A stretch of 64,000 nucleotides of DNA from Dryococelus australis (lineage: Eukaryota; Arthropoda; Insecta; Phasmatodea; Phasmatidae), in assembly GCA_029891345.1 (NCBI GenBank), contig CM056995.1:217004547-217068546 (forward strand), in the 5' to 3' direction. The position numbers and the translations under genes were made by a program. The notes beneath the pieces were generated by a model. It did no database searches, was not told the origin of the DNA, and saw only the letters and a program-made list of their open reading frames with translations. Shown piece after piece: positions 44,859 to 57,139 of the stretch. Position 1 is the first letter of the stretch; each line of letters begins with the position of its first letter.

Positions 44859-47451
44859 TACTTGGAACTAATTGTAGGAATTCAAAACTTAAATCATACT
44901 TAAAACATTTGTGATTGAAATTATATTTTTTAAAGTAATTAAAATTTCATTTTGGTTTTTATAGAATTAAGTAAATATTTAGCAATTATGGCGGAGCGTA
45001 AGGACAGTTACTGTCGGTGAAAGATTCCAGCTCTCTGAACGCCATTGGTTATGTGATTTTTTCAGTCTCAATTATGCGAGTAGTTTAATGGTGTTGTAAA
45101 TATTAAATTTCGTCGGTAGTTAATAATTAATGTGTATTAATTTCGTTAAGCAAAGTTGGCTGCAGAGGTGCTTTTGTCGTGAGTTTTGTTAGGCGAAATG
45201 AAATATTGACACGTATGGTTTGGTCCACCATTTTCGGTACCGTTTGTGTTACAAAGAGCCAATCTGTGTTTTCGTTCCGCAGTGTTCTGAATGGGACTAC
45301 AAATTATTTCGTATCAGCGGCAGTTATACGTCTGAAGGATTGGCACAGAACGTGTGTTAGTTGTAAACAGAAATTACGGACTCTAGTCAGCGTTTTGTAA
45401 ATAATGTATTTCCAAACGGCTATTAGAATGTGTGGAATGTACGTTGCTTGGAAAACTACCATTTCAACTCTTGTTTGTAGCATAAGAATAAGTTTATTAA
45501 ATAAAAAATCCAAGCCTGAAGTTAGCTTCGCCAAAAATATTTACGTACTTACGGGATGTGTTTATTATTCGCATCGGTACGAACAACACAAAATATTTAA
45601 CGCGTTTTTTTCTTTTGGCGAGGTTGAAACTTAACATTCGTATTATTATAACCTGTAAATTCCATAGGAACACATTTTTCTTATAGTCCATTTAAACAAT
45701 TCTTACGTAATGCCGTCTCATGAAAAACCTTAAACTAAAGTCTCTCTTAACCCCATCCTCCCACAATAAAACAGAGCCCCAGCAGTATAACTTGGCCGGA
45801 AAAAAAAAGGAAGCTGAAATTGTAACCTACATTGATCGTAGCATTCGAGACATGTTGCTTTCGTAAGATAGAACAGCTGTGGCGGAAGGATACATAACCA
45901 CCATGCTACATTTATAGAACAGTCTAAATTTAGTGTACTTATATGGAATGGATAGAGACCGGAAGAATTCAAATTAATTTTGGGACAAACTAGAATTCAA
46001 AATACGTGTGTTTATATAACGTTAGTCATTGGCCCACAGGTTGTTTGATACCTCTTGGAGAACTCTGGGCCAACCGTTGCCTTCAACTGCGACAGCAGAC
46101 CACCAATGCACAGTTGATATCTGCAAATTTGTACATAAAGATGTATAGAATCTAGCCTACGAATCATTGAACTCGAGAATTTTTCATGTCTCTAGAAATG
46201 GAGTATAGTGTTGCCATTTCCATGTCCTCAAACCATTCGGTTCATCAGTTTGCTTTCTGTCCAACTTCTGTTAGTCTGGTCGAGCTGTAATACTCAAGAG
46301 ATAGCTTACATCTGACGAACCTTCTGGGTATCAAAACGGGTATATCGCGTGATCATAAGAAATATCCAGATATATTGTTATATGTCAATTATTTTGAGAA
46401 CTATAGAAAATCGACCCGTGGGGTTAAAATTTTTTGCTTATGACCATCCGAACGCGATTGCAAATATCTATAGATTTAGAGGAGTAGTATCCTTTATAGT
46501 CTACTATAAAAGATACCGTGTGTGTAACACGCTGTATATACACATTAATATAAATATGCATACGTAAACCATACTACATACGAGATTACTGCAGCATGTC
46601 ATGCAGTCACAAGTGTCATAAGCCACCACTTGTCTCTCTATAATGCACCAAAACAGAAACTATCCAGTCTCTCTTAATTCATCTTAATATTTTTCCCCTT
46701 ATCTTTAAAATTAAAACGCACTGCCGGGCATTTCATTCTTGTTCGCTGCAGTAATTTTCGTACAAATAATTTAGCTGTGCAGTGCAATAATCGCAGTTAT
46801 TAAAGTAATGACCCAACATAACCATCCTAACAATTATTGTACCTACTCTATGCCATTTCGAAAGTTGAAAATAACCCGCTATAAAGTATCTCCATAGATT
46901 GTCAAGTTGCGGCATTGTAAAAACACTGTTTGTAGTCCCGAATGTCTGAACAGCCGTCCCGACACTGTAGAATGATTGAATTTTATCTGTAAACTTCTCT
47001 ATCGCACAAGTATCATATGAACTCTCACAAATAATTTAATAAGCTTACACAAATATGGTAGGGGCAAATAATTAATAGTGTAAAGAATCGGTGGACTTGT
47101 GGTAGCTAAAAGTATGCACGTGAGGGACTAGCACTCAAAATACACTGTTCTCTCAAATGAATTAGCAACTAGTTAGATTTAATTCTTTCAATTATGAAAA
47201 TATCTGGATCACTGAACATAGAAAGAAAAGAACATAACTGCTGTGAAGTTATTTAATTAAAATTCAAAAATGAAAAATTAATTAATTTTGTGAAATTATT
47301 TAATATGGAAGAATGAGGTATTTAAAACTAGTCTGCGAGTAGGTAATAAAATAAAAATACTACCACCATTCGAACTAAAATAAATACTCACAAAAAATAG
47401 AAAATAAAGTTCAAAATATAATATTGTGAAAAGCTGTTTGATAGAATTCAG
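44859..47451. other. 2.6 kb AT-rich unique DNA
   Basis: Short frames on both strands only. No repeat-family matches. Confidence 0.4.
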
Positions 47452-47651
47452 ATTAAATTAGTACAAATAAACTGAATTACTGTGATGTGTATTAAATTAG
47501 TACAAATGAACTGAATTACTGTGATGTGTATTAAATTAGTACAAATGAACTGAATTACTGTGATGTGTATTAAATTAGTACAAATGAACTGAATTACTGT
47601 GATGTGTATTAAATTAGTACAAATGAACTGAATTACTGTGATGTGTATTAA
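47452..47651. repeat. 39-bp tandem repeat, five full copies
   Basis: The unit ATTAAATTAGTACAAATGAA then CTGAATTACTGTGATGTGT begins at 47452, 47491, 47530, 47569 and 47608, with a 5-bp stub at 47647. The first unit differs by one base (AATAAAC for AATGAAC) and the rest are identical by eye. Because 39 is divisible by three, the minus strand reads as a repeating 13-residue peptide, but there is no other coding evidence. Confidence 0.95.
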
Positions 47652-48960
47652 GTGTGCCGTTAATTTAACCTTACGTATGCTGAGCTCCACTCATAAAAGT
47701 TGTAAGTCAAATTCTAAAGAAATACCCACATTAACTTGCAAAATTACAATAACTTCTCAAAATGGTAAATGTTCTCGGGGAAATCAAATTTAAAGTTCAC
47801 TTCCAAATATTCTCAAATTAAGTTTATAGTTGCCTCCGACACTAGCTCGGTCGTTAAACTTCTCACCACTGGGCTAATGTGACAGTCAAATGCGAAGTTA
47901 ATCGGCAACTTGTTCTTATCAATATCATATAATCTTAAAGCTCCAAATATGGATTATCAAAATTCAGTAGATAGATGAGACTTGTCCAGGGTGTAAGACC
48001 TTAAAACGGTGTAGCGTCACCTTACGTGGCATATTGTTGCACATGCTGTCATCATGGCGCCTCGGCGTCGTGCTGCTCAACACTGTCGTCAGCTACCACT
48101 AATAAATCCAGCTCATGCTTAACATAATCCCGCTTCTCAATTGACTTGGTTAGCTAATAATTAACTCACTTCGGGTACCAAAAACCATTATCTAATGTAG
48201 GTTGATGCCGGGGATTTTACCTTCTAAAAATCCCGGCGATAAAAACGTCCAGGACCAATAGGTTAGTATCCAGAAGCCCCTTAAAGTCCAGCTACTTCCT
48301 AACGTCCTTGCTAACATGGGCTCAGCTATATCCGGTCACACAAATACAACTAAGGCGAACACACACAAATCAATTAAACTTTCTAACAAGAGAGAATAAA
48401 TTAAGTTTAAAATAAAAATGAGTTCTGAAACATAAAAATTTACAAGTGACAAATAATTACCATAACATAGCTAAGTCCCTATTACTCAGAATAAGATACT
48501 ATTTTAACCCAGAGTAACGAAACAATAAAATAGAACTAATCGCTGTTTCTAAAATAACTCGCACATGAAGAATAATGAAATAAAATATACGAGAATTGCA
48601 AGAAGTGTTGAAGAGGGTTAAAATTAAAATAAAGATCACAAATCACACGAAAATTTGATTCCTGTTCCAAACCACATATGGTTCATTTGCATATCGGTCT
48701 TAGATTAGCACCCAATGATTTTTATGTATACTATCACAATAGTAGTAAGTATATAATATGGAAATATGAATTATAATATTACTGATCTACATGTCATGCA
48801 CGAGTACCATAAACTCAATTGGCATCAATAGAAAGGTTAAAGAACAAAATTGCATTAATACACACAAATGAATGTGGTGATTTTGTCGATAGTTTGCTAC
48901 ATACATTTAATATATTGGAAATTTTACAGAGACTGTAAAAATGAAATTGGTAAAACGTTT
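47652..48960. other. Unique A-rich DNA with one hairpin
   Basis: GCCGGGGATTTT (48209) and AAAAATCCCGGC (48227) form a stem around a short loop. GC-richer at 48000-48320. No retroelement motif could be confirmed. Confidence 0.4.
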
Positions 48961-48987
48961 ACAAACTTTTAATGGCTGCACGAAGCC

Positions 48988-49106
48988 CACACACGCCACA
49001 CACACGCCACACACACGCCACACACACGCACACACACGCCACACACACGCCACACACACACACAATCACTCTCGCTCTCTCGCGCTCTCTCTCGCTCTCT
49101 CGCTAC
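48988..49106. repeat. CACACGC minisatellite and CT-rich microsatellite
   Basis: Repeats of about 10 bp (CACACACGCC) at 48988-49062, followed by TCTCGCTCTCTCGCGCTCTC simple sequence to 49106. The overlapping histidine/threonine-rich frames are low-complexity. Confidence 0.9.
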
Positions 49107-49127
49107 AGTATTTTCTACAATGTTTCA

Positions 49128-49350
49128 TCTGCTCGCGTCCCACCAAGGCGAACCTGGTGTAATCCCCAGCCGGGTCACTCCCGGATTTTTGTAAGTGGGA
49201 ATCGTGCTGGACGATGCCACAAGTCGGCGGGTTTTCTCTGGGATATCCCGTTTCACCTCGCCCTTGTATTTCGGCGCTTCTAAATTCTCACCTCATTTCA
49301 CAGTCATAGGCACTCAAGACCTCGTTAATAGCCGTTCGAATCACTCAACT
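49128..49350 (+). mobile_element. SINE, 5'-damaged (family of 51068)
   Basis: CACTCCCGGATTTTTGTAAG then TGGGAATCGTGCTGGACGAT, AGTCGGCGGGTTTTCTCTGG, TATTTCGGCGCTTCTAAATT and CTCACCTC match 51068-51322. The head is degraded. Confidence 0.75.
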
Positions 49351-49646
49351 GGAGCACAATGTACTGTCAACATTGAACTCAATCAGGGCCAGAAATCTGG
49401 GCTCACAGGCTCGGGCTATTTTACCCCAGTGTTTGGTTGAATCTGAACCAGCCATAGGCGGTAGGCGGTGTCTGTAGAATGGCCTTGGGCACCATTTTGG
49501 TAGCGGGCGCCGCCAGAGACGGGAGAGCAGGCGGCGACTTTGCTTTAGAGATGCTAAGAGATTCACTTTATCGACTAAAATTAATTTGACTATTTACTTC
49601 AAAGATTAGATATGCTGTAATTACTAGACAGCCGAAACACAGATGT
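49351..49646. other. Unique DNA
   Basis: Nothing recognised; a 73-codon minus frame overlaps the GC-rich end. Confidence 0.3.
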
Positions 49647-49701
49647 TTGGCTATGCGTGGTAAAATGATCACTTTTGATATAAACCATTGAAAAATTTCA
49701 C
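49647..49701 (-). mobile_element. Family A terminal fragment
   Basis: TTGGCTATGCGTGGTAAAAT then GATCACTTTTGATATAAACC matches only the reverse-copy terminus. It lies just before a full A copy in the opposite orientation. Confidence 0.5.
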
Positions 49702-49714
49702 TACCCATTAACGG

Positions 49715-50133
49715 TAGGCTGTTTACGTTAGAATGAAAACTTTTGAAAGCCGTGCTTCAGATCTCCTTGTATACGCGGTGTGTATTCCTCCGTTTAATGT
49801 AAAATTAACATTCCTGTGGCCCTCATCACTTTCTTCATACGTCGGTCAAGTGAAACTGAAATTATTAAGAAAGTAAATACTTTACAAATCAGATCGTTTT
49901 TACACTTTGAAGAAAAGGTGTTAGGAAATTATTTGTGATAGAAAGCGGAAGAAATATCATGTTGTTTTATGATACATCGATGTTAAGATATGGAACTACT
50001 TTCCAACCATAGTTACCAACTTTACTGGGCGAATAGCACTCAGTGCGCCCATTAAAATATAATGTATTCAGGGGCAGTGACACTTTTTCTAAGTTTCATT
50101 TCTAAAGTGCGCACTTTATCGTGAACAGCCTTT
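49715..50133 (+). mobile_element. Family A TIR element, full length
   Basis: TAGGCTGTTTACGTTAGAAT to GCGCACTTTATCGTGAACAG then CC. A middle block has a rearranged duplicate-like segment (GAAAAGGTGTTAGGAAATTA in reverse sense), so part of its interior appears inverted. Confidence 0.85.
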
Positions 50134-51067
50134 GCATATGTATATGCTACCCGCTACATATCCATTAAGGCTCTCGGTGAAGTTGGCAGCTAATTAAGTA
50201 AACTATTTGTAAGTATTGAGATTTGATTCACTGAAAAGTTAACGGAATGCCAATAAAGAGTGTTTATTTAGCTTTTTCACACACGGAGTAGAAATTGCCA
50301 TAGCAAACTTATGTTTATCACAATTCAATATTTTTTACTTATCTGAAACGTGAATAGTCCCTAGACACGTGACTACGTAACGTTTACATATGACGGAAAG
50401 ATGCAAAAAGAGAATTTGATTTTAAGCAGGTTTTGTTAAAAGTTGTAAGTTACGTATGGACTGATTATACCGCACTAGAAACATGCTGTAGGTTTATGAA
50501 CAGTCTGATCTGGATTAACTTCAGTAAGAAGTATTACTTTTAACAGGTTTACAGCAAATTAATTTTTATCAGAGTTTGTGAAATTGTACGGGATATTAAA
50601 TTCAGTTAAAATGCACGCAGCTTTTCTATATACAAAATGTAATTTTAATTACCAAATATGCCATATAAAAGGAGTTTGGCTGTCTAAAAATGGACGGTAA
50701 TTTTAAGTGCTCAATAGGAGCCTCATTACAATTGTTAAAAGAAAAAAGTTTTACGCTGCACACTTCAAAAAGCACATTAGAATGATGGCACAATCCCAAG
50801 TACGTGACGATTGGCGCCAGAATCACGGTTCACGAATCGCTTTACGAAACACTCTAAAGGAATTTCTGGTGAACTTCTTAAACTGTAATAGTTTTTAACC
50901 TATGCATTGTATGGAAATACCACACGTCTGACTTTAGATGAAAGTATATTAAGAATCGTTACTATGAATGATTACGAACTACTCGACGTGTTTGACCCCT
51001 TACCGAGCACGCGATAGAAACGCTACCACGGATGTTTAGTGAAACAAAATCGCTACTTTCTTACTAC
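50134..51067. other. Unique AT-rich DNA
   Basis: Nothing recognised. Confidence 0.4.
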
Positions 51068-51322
51068 ACGTGGTACCGCGGGAGGGTGAGAGATTAGACT
51101 GATCGCCACCCACTAAGGAGAACTGGGTTCAGTTCTCCGGCCGAGGACACTCCCACGTTTTCACAAGTGGGAATCGTGTGTGACGATCTCACTGGTCGGC
51201 GGGTTTTCTCGGATGTCTCACTTCCCCCACTCTTGTATTCCGGCGCTGCTACATTCTCACCTCGTTTCAAGACCTTTATGTTTAAGAGACGCCATAGCCT
51301 CTCCACTCCACTGGTACAAAAC
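51068..51322 (+). mobile_element. tRNA-headed SINE
   Basis: CGTGGTACCGCGGGAGGGTG head, CTGGGTTCAGTTCTCCGGCC (B-box region), ACAAGTGGGAATCGTGTGTG, CACTGGTCGGCGGGTTTTCT, TTCCGGCGCTGCTACATTCT and a GTTTAAGAGACGCCATAGCC tail. The frames running across it (76-116 codons) continue beyond but share no recognisable domain. Confidence 0.78.
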
Positions 51323-51630
51323 ATGCGAAACGACGAATCTCTGGGAAGTTTCAGCGAAGTCTGTCTTCTGGGCCAACTACGTCGAAATTTTCGCTCGCGG
51401 GAAGAGAAGACTGTTTCCGATTGGCTGTTCTAGCTTACTGCTCAGTCTGTTCGGCGAGACCGGTTTACGGATGAACCAGGTGTATAACTTACCAGCGCAA
51501 ACCTTTCCTCCTTCAGTCCTTGTTCCGTAATTGGCACACGGGCCGTGAACGCCTGAAGCACATATGAGGAAATCACTTCCGAGGGATCGAAAGGTGTAGC
51601 CGTTCTAAAAGTCTACACGTGACCGATATT

Positions 51631-52062
51631 AAAGACTATTCACGATAAAGCGAGCACTTTTGTCATTAAAAAATCTTAGAAAAATGTCACTGCTACTATC
51701 TGCATATACTTCTCGGACGCACTGAGTGACATGCTCCCAGTAAAGTTGGTAAAGATGGAGACAAAGTGGTTCCATATCTTAACGTCACATGAAAAGTGTT
51801 AGGAAATCATTTATGATAACGTAAGATATTTCTTTATCTTCCTGTAATTTTTAATACATAGAAGTGTAGGTAAAAATAAGCAGATTTGCTAAATATTTAC
51901 TTGTCTAATAATTTCACAATTTCACTTGACGGACGCATGAATAAAGTGGTAAGAGCCAAGGCAATGTTAATTTTACATGAAGCGGGAGAATACATAACGT
52001 GCATACAAGTAGATCTTGAGCAGGGCTTTCAAAAGTTCTCAGTTTACCGTGAACAGCCTGTA
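51631..52062 (-). mobile_element. Family A TIR element, full length, reverse
   Basis: TAAAGACTATTCACGATAAA to AAAAGTTCTCAGTTTACCGT then GAACAGCCTG. Standard interior (CACTTGACGGACGCATGAAT; AGTAGATCTTGAGCAGGGCT). The hairpin is partly decayed (GGACGCACTGAGTGACATGC, TCCC). Confidence 0.9.
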
Positions 52063-52246
52063 AGGAAGGTAGAGTGGCGGACGGCGTCTTTGTCGTAGAG
52101 ACACTGCACCATTATGACATCAGGTGATGGGGTGTGCCGACCCCCGTATTACATCTAAACAGCAGCCTTCCGTACCAGTAATAAGGTAAAGACTTTCCAC
52201 ATAAATAACATTAAAATATTTAATGGTGCGCCCTGGGTTATTAATG

Positions 52247-52710
<464 letters not shown>

Positions 52711-52859
52711 ACTGTTATTCAGTTAATGATTATCAAACATACCTGGTTCATTCTGTCTGAGTAGATATCCCGCAAATAATTTAACGTAGAATTTACAAAA
52801 AACTAAGTTGCAATAATACACTCGGCAGCAGACTGTATAGTTGGATGCAGTGGTGGGAA

Positions 52860-53307
52860 CTCCTGAGAGGGTTTGTCATACGCGTCGCGTGTCGCCCAAG
52901 GTTGGTGTGCCGCGTCGCGTGGGACCCGGAATGCAGCCTGCCCTGGAGACTTGTCACGTGACTCTGCCACCACGTGTATTGTTCTCCAGTCCCGCGCTGT
53001 CGTGCCTCGTGTGCTTTTAATACTCGCCGCCTATATATTCACGGGAAAACGCACCCGCGGTATACGAAGACCTCCAGCGAAATTCTCGTCCCCTCGTCGG
53101 CAGCCGGTTTATGTACACTGTTTAATTTGCCGTATATTTACGCAAATTTTTAAGAAAATGCACAGTAAATATACGGAAACGCAATCCGCAGTGGCGGAAA
53201 ACAAAATGCGTAAATACAAAATACGGAAAATCTTCGTATTTCCTATAACTTCGGGTTTCGGGCACGAAAAATGTCTAGTCTACACGAATATTTCTTTGGT
53301 ACTGTAA
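52860..53307 (+). other. GC-rich block with unrecognised 144-codon ORF
   Basis: The longest plus-strand frame (52873-53307) starts MSYASRVAQGWCAASRGT. The first half is Arg/Ala/Cys-rich from CpG-rich DNA, and the second half is Lys/Ile-rich from AT-rich DNA containing a hairpin. No domain or conserved motif is visible and the composition shift suggests a chance frame. The CpG-rich 52860-53110 could be a promoter-like island. Confidence 0.15.
53130..53176. repeat. 12-bp perfect hairpin within ACGGAAA-rich DNA
   Basis: CCGTATATTTAC (53130-53141) and GTAAATATACGG (53165-53176) are perfect complements. TACGGAAA-type motifs recur nearby (53172, 53224, and again at 53718-53790). Confidence 0.8.
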
Positions 53308-53959
53308 TCATAAAATCATTGTTTCTGCTGCAGTTCAGGTTATCTATGTCACTAAGGTCTATTCTTTAAATATTAAAAAGTAGCAACAAGCGTATGTAAC
53401 ACTTAGCGACACATTAAATACACTAAATTTAACAGAAACTAAAAAAGTTGCTTATGAGAAAAATATAGAAATTCAAAAGTTAATACCAGATTCACCACGA
53501 GAGCATTGTAGACAACTAGTTAGGATCGTTAACTTGCAACTTTTTGATTAGGGTTCAAATTTTACTGCAGTATAAAAAACGTAACTTTTTTAAATCTCTT
53601 TCTTATTCACAGTAGAACGACATAGTGAAAATTAAAATAAAATATATACTAAAAATGATCTTAACCAGAGTTATAGAAAACTAACTATGGAATTAACGGA
53701 GAGGTTCCGTGAATTGTACGGAAAGTCAGTGTTTGAAAATCAATGTGTCCATAACTTTACGGAGATTGTATGGAGAGTTTACGGTCACATCGATAAATTT
53801 TTGCAAGCACTTTTCTATAAAATGAAGAAAAAAAAATTTTAATAGTGTAGTGGAATAAATGAGTTGGAAGTAGCCATAACACGAAGTGTGTTTGATCCCC
53901 TGCCTGTTAAACTATCGTAAAATCGGCTACGCCTGGCTAGCGGTGCTCGCGTATTTGGG
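53308..53959. other. AT-rich unique DNA
   Basis: Nothing recognised apart from further TACGGA motifs at 53700-53790. Confidence 0.35.
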
Positions 53960-54442
53960 CTCCTATAAGCTCGAAGGAGAGTAGCGTGCTTCCACGCAAA
54001 TTCTCCGACGCAAGGCTGAAGTGCGTTACAGTAAGTTTGTAATTCACATTTTTCTTAGAAACTGTCAAATGAGTTGAATGTGCAGAATTACGATGAGTGC
54101 TTTCATGACGTCACGTACATAGGAACATAATTTTTGAGTACTCGAAAATGGCTGGAAACGGCTTTTTCAAAGCGTTGCATCTCATAATATACGCTTCAGA
54201 TGGCTACAAAACTACTCGAGGGCCGTGCATTGTATCTTCTTACAGACTTACCGCCAATAAACTAGTATGGTCTGTTTTGAAAGTCCTATAGGTACACACA
54301 GTGCGGCCAGAACACGGCAAGTCAGTTCAGAGTTTTGCGCTTAGTTGCGATGACGAACTTGGTGCGCGTGGCAGTGTCGCCCTTATCGCTGCCACGCTTC
54401 TCGCCCTCGAACGCGGTAAAACGCGCTAGATAGGTGGGAGGC
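53960..54442 (+). repeat. Family E repeat, left part
   Basis: TCATGACGTCACGTACATAG, AAAGCGTTGCATCTCATAAT then ATACGC, and GTGGCAGTGTCGCCCTTATC align with 40905-41300. The copy stops at 54442, where the TTAA element is inserted. Its right half is not seen immediately beyond. Confidence 0.6.
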
Positions 54443-54446
54443 TTAA

Positions 54447-54803
54447 GGGGACATGGGACATAAATTAACACCAAATACGTAAATCGATGTTAACTGGTTT
54501 TTGAAAGCCAACATAGAAGAAAGTAAAAATGACAATCCTAGATAACAGGTTATGCCAACTTAACGACCAAGTATTTTGCAGTATTACTCTACCAATCTCG
54601 CATAATGATTTGCGCCACAAAAACACTAGAATTGACGGCGTCAGAAATATCTCGGCAGAATCTCACTCAGGTAAAATATTTGCTCTCGTAGTTACTAAAA
54701 ATTATTCTGTATTGTTGCCCTTTCTTTGTTTTCTCTATCGGCTACCATAAAATTTGTAAAATACGATAAACCTTAATAGCATTAATTTATGTCCCGTGCC
54801 CTC
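54447..54803. mobile_element. TTAA-target TIR element, complete
   Basis: Flanked by TTAA at 54443-54446 and 54804-54807. The ends are GGGGACATGGGACATAAATT on the left and the complement of AATTTATGTCCCGTGCCCTC on the right, about 22 bp with two or three mismatches. 357 bp. A 73-codon frame (54529-54750) lies inside without recognisable domains. Features fit a piggyBac-type MITE, unrelated in TIR sequence to the one at 38903. Confidence 0.8.
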
Positions 54804-54863
54804 TTAAAGTATATTCGCAAAGTGAGGACGTATGAAGTCGTGGCCTCAGCCAGCAGGAGCCTA

Positions 54864-54904
54864 GCAGCGATCATAAGTATCGATGGTGAACTTTTAGCAC
54901 AGTG
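54864..54904 (+). repeat. Short direct repeat, copy 1
   Basis: GCGATCATAAGTATCGATGG then TGAAC is repeated at 55284-55308 with one mismatch in 25 bp. GCACAGT and a GTAAG-containing tail follow in both. Confidence 0.7.
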
Positions 54905-55280
54905 GCCGACAGATACTTAAATTTGTGGTAAGTAATAACTGGTCGGTATTGCTTGCCTCGTTTATTTTTAAATGTTGTATTTATTCAGGTTGTTATGTAA
55001 CCAAAATAGTAATATTCCACAAGAAAATATGACAAACGCACAAACTTACACAGCGACAATGAGGAAAAAACGAGGGATTTATAACATTAAAGTTAATGGA
55101 GTTAGTCGCAAAGTTAAGAGAAATTTTCTTCTTTCCTTTCTGGAAACAAGTATGCACTTACCCTGCGAGGTCTTAAATTCACGGTTCGAAATTAGCTTTT
55201 GTGAACCCGAGCACGGAGGTCGCCTGAATGAAATTGTCTTAAAACATTCACCAACCCACCGCCCAACAAATGTTTGAATC

Positions 55281-55321
55281 AGGAGCGATCATACGTATCG
55301 ATGGTGAACGACTAGCACAGT
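55281..55321 (+). repeat. Short direct repeat, copy 2
   Basis: Partner of 54864-54904, about 417 bp downstream. A 101-codon frame (54972-55277, no known domain) lies between. The pair could flank an insertion or be part of a larger diverged tandem repeat. Confidence 0.7.
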
Positions 55322-56010
55322 ACTTTCCTGCAACATGGTAAGATAACTTGATTATGTCACCACTCCGCCAAAGGAGAATGTTCCCACAAGTACTCTGGCG
55401 GACTTACCACACCGCACTGTTAACACAGGAAGATCCAACTACTTTCTCAACAACGTGGGGATTTTCATCGTCCCAGAATATAGTTATGGTTCACTATTCC
55501 ATTCAATTTAAAGGTTACTTCGTCGTACCAATCAGGTCAGTAAAATGTTAATCGTCCTTTCTCTTATCCACAACGCATCAACAAAATTCGACACTTCTGA
55601 GTCTGACTTAATTCATATCGTGAAGTCGCGTGGGAATGCCAGGGTCTCAACTTTACTTTATTAAAAATGGTATGGGCATTTAATGGCACATTACTCACGC
55701 GCAGCTTCCCATACGATCTAGATTTCTCGGTTCAATGTGTGAATGTGTGCATGTGTGAAACACAGCCACCACACTTCCTTCGTTCACTGTCATTAGCTTC
55801 CTGCTGCACCGTCCTTTCTTCAAATCACACAGGTCCATCCGTCTGAAACTTTTTACATAAGTGTCATTGTTACACTTAGTGGCATAGTATTAAATTCTAC
55901 CCTCCATTGTCTCTGCATCTCAGTCATGTTCTAATATATCTCTATTTTTCTTTTCTCTATCAATGCGACACAAAATGCGCCTGGCCTTAAGGACGAAGCT
56001 TGTTTAGCCC
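55322..56010. other. Unique DNA
   Basis: Nothing recognised. Confidence 0.35.
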
Positions 56011-56072
56011 TATATATATAATAATTATATATATATATATAATAATTATATATATATAATAATAATTATAAA
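56011..56072. repeat. AT microsatellite with TAATAATTA interruptions
   Basis: TATATATATAATAATTATAT repeated about three times. Confidence 0.9.
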
Positions 56073-56722
56073 AACCATGGATACGTCGTGAACAAATGCG
56101 ATAGACTTTCACAGTCAATATGAAAATGCTAAAAATTTAAAGTCCAGAAAACTGGCCAAAAGTTTAGACCGCGTACACATAACGCCCAGGCCCAAAAATC
56201 CTTAAAATCCACTTTGTTGTTCGAAAGGAAACCTCGTCACCTCTGCCATTTACTATAAAATGGCAGTGCTGCCGCTCGTGGCTGCAAACTGAACTGACCA
56301 CAGCAGAGTGGTTACTTTCACGCTAAGATTTTCTTATAGCATAATGCAAGCAGTTCCATTAGATAGATAGTATTCACTAGTTTCTCTGTTAGTTAATGTA
56401 CAAAAAGTGTAAACATTAATTTTGGACACTTTGTATTTGTAGTCATTTAAATAGTCCAGTAGTGATGCGGTATTGGGAAATCCTCTTACAAAAATACTAA
56501 GAGAAGAAATTTTAAATTCACAAGTTTGTTTTCTTTGTTTGTAAAATTAGGATCTAACGTTATGGCATTCATTGCAGCGCATTTACAAAGTTGATTTGAT
56601 TCGTACCAAGCAGAATATTCCCGCACATTAGAAATAACTATGAAAGTCTTCACTTTTTCCCTTGTTCCGAGAAAACTTTGACAATGGCAAGTAGACAAAG
56701 CATTAGGCTTAATGATACTTAG

Positions 56723-56866
56723 TTTGGCAAGGACAAGGATGCAAGGAAGAAGGGGAAGAGGCAGGCGTGTACAAAAGGCATTCGGGGGCCAAACAAAGCT
56801 AAATGTCGTTGCTGTAGATTCAATGTTAGTAGAATGTGCATCCTGGCTTGTAACAAGAATCCATGA
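56723..56866 (+). other. Candidate coding exon fragment (weak)
   Basis: After an AG at 56721-56722, one frame reads FGKDKDARKKGKRQACTKGI then a Cys-rich KCRCCRFNVSRMCILACN to a stop at 56864. A second phase is also open here and reads RMQGRRGRGRRVQKAFGGQT then VECASWLVTRIHEEMEEYF. Basic then cysteine-rich composition is seen in retroelement and DNA-binding proteins, but I cannot assign a family, and two competing frames argue against certainty. Confidence 0.15.
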
Positions 56867-57052
56867 AGAAATGGAGGAATATTTTTAGACCAATCACGAG
56901 GTTGGGAAACATGCCTGGTGTTACAGGCTGTGCGAAAGAGACCTAAAGTATATCGGTTAGTCCCATCAATAGTTGATTTAATGTTGAGGAAAGATTTGCC
57001 GTCTCATTCACACCTCCAGCCTCACACTTTGGAGAAGGTAATTTCCTCCTCT

Positions 57053-57080
57053 CCCCCCCCCCCCCCCCCCCCCCCCCCCC
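57053..57080. repeat. C28 homopolymer
   Basis: Twenty-eight consecutive C by the given sequence. Frames crossing it encode poly-Pro or poly-Gly and are artefactual. Confidence 0.95.
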
Positions 57081-57139
57081 TCTCCGATGACAGTCAAAAT
57101 TCTCGAGGCTCCCACCAGCCTGGGAATTTTGTTCCGTAA

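Noticed and set aside
47452-47651. CRISPR array
   Set aside because: Head-to-tail units with no spacers, in a eukaryotic context.
47448-47690. 80-codon ORF with a 13-residue repeat
   Set aside because: Direct consequence of a 39-bp tandem array; no coding support outside it.
52873-53307. 144-codon plus-strand ORF as a gene
   Set aside because: Abrupt composition change mid-frame, no motif, and it runs across a perfect hairpin. Kept only as an unrecognised block.
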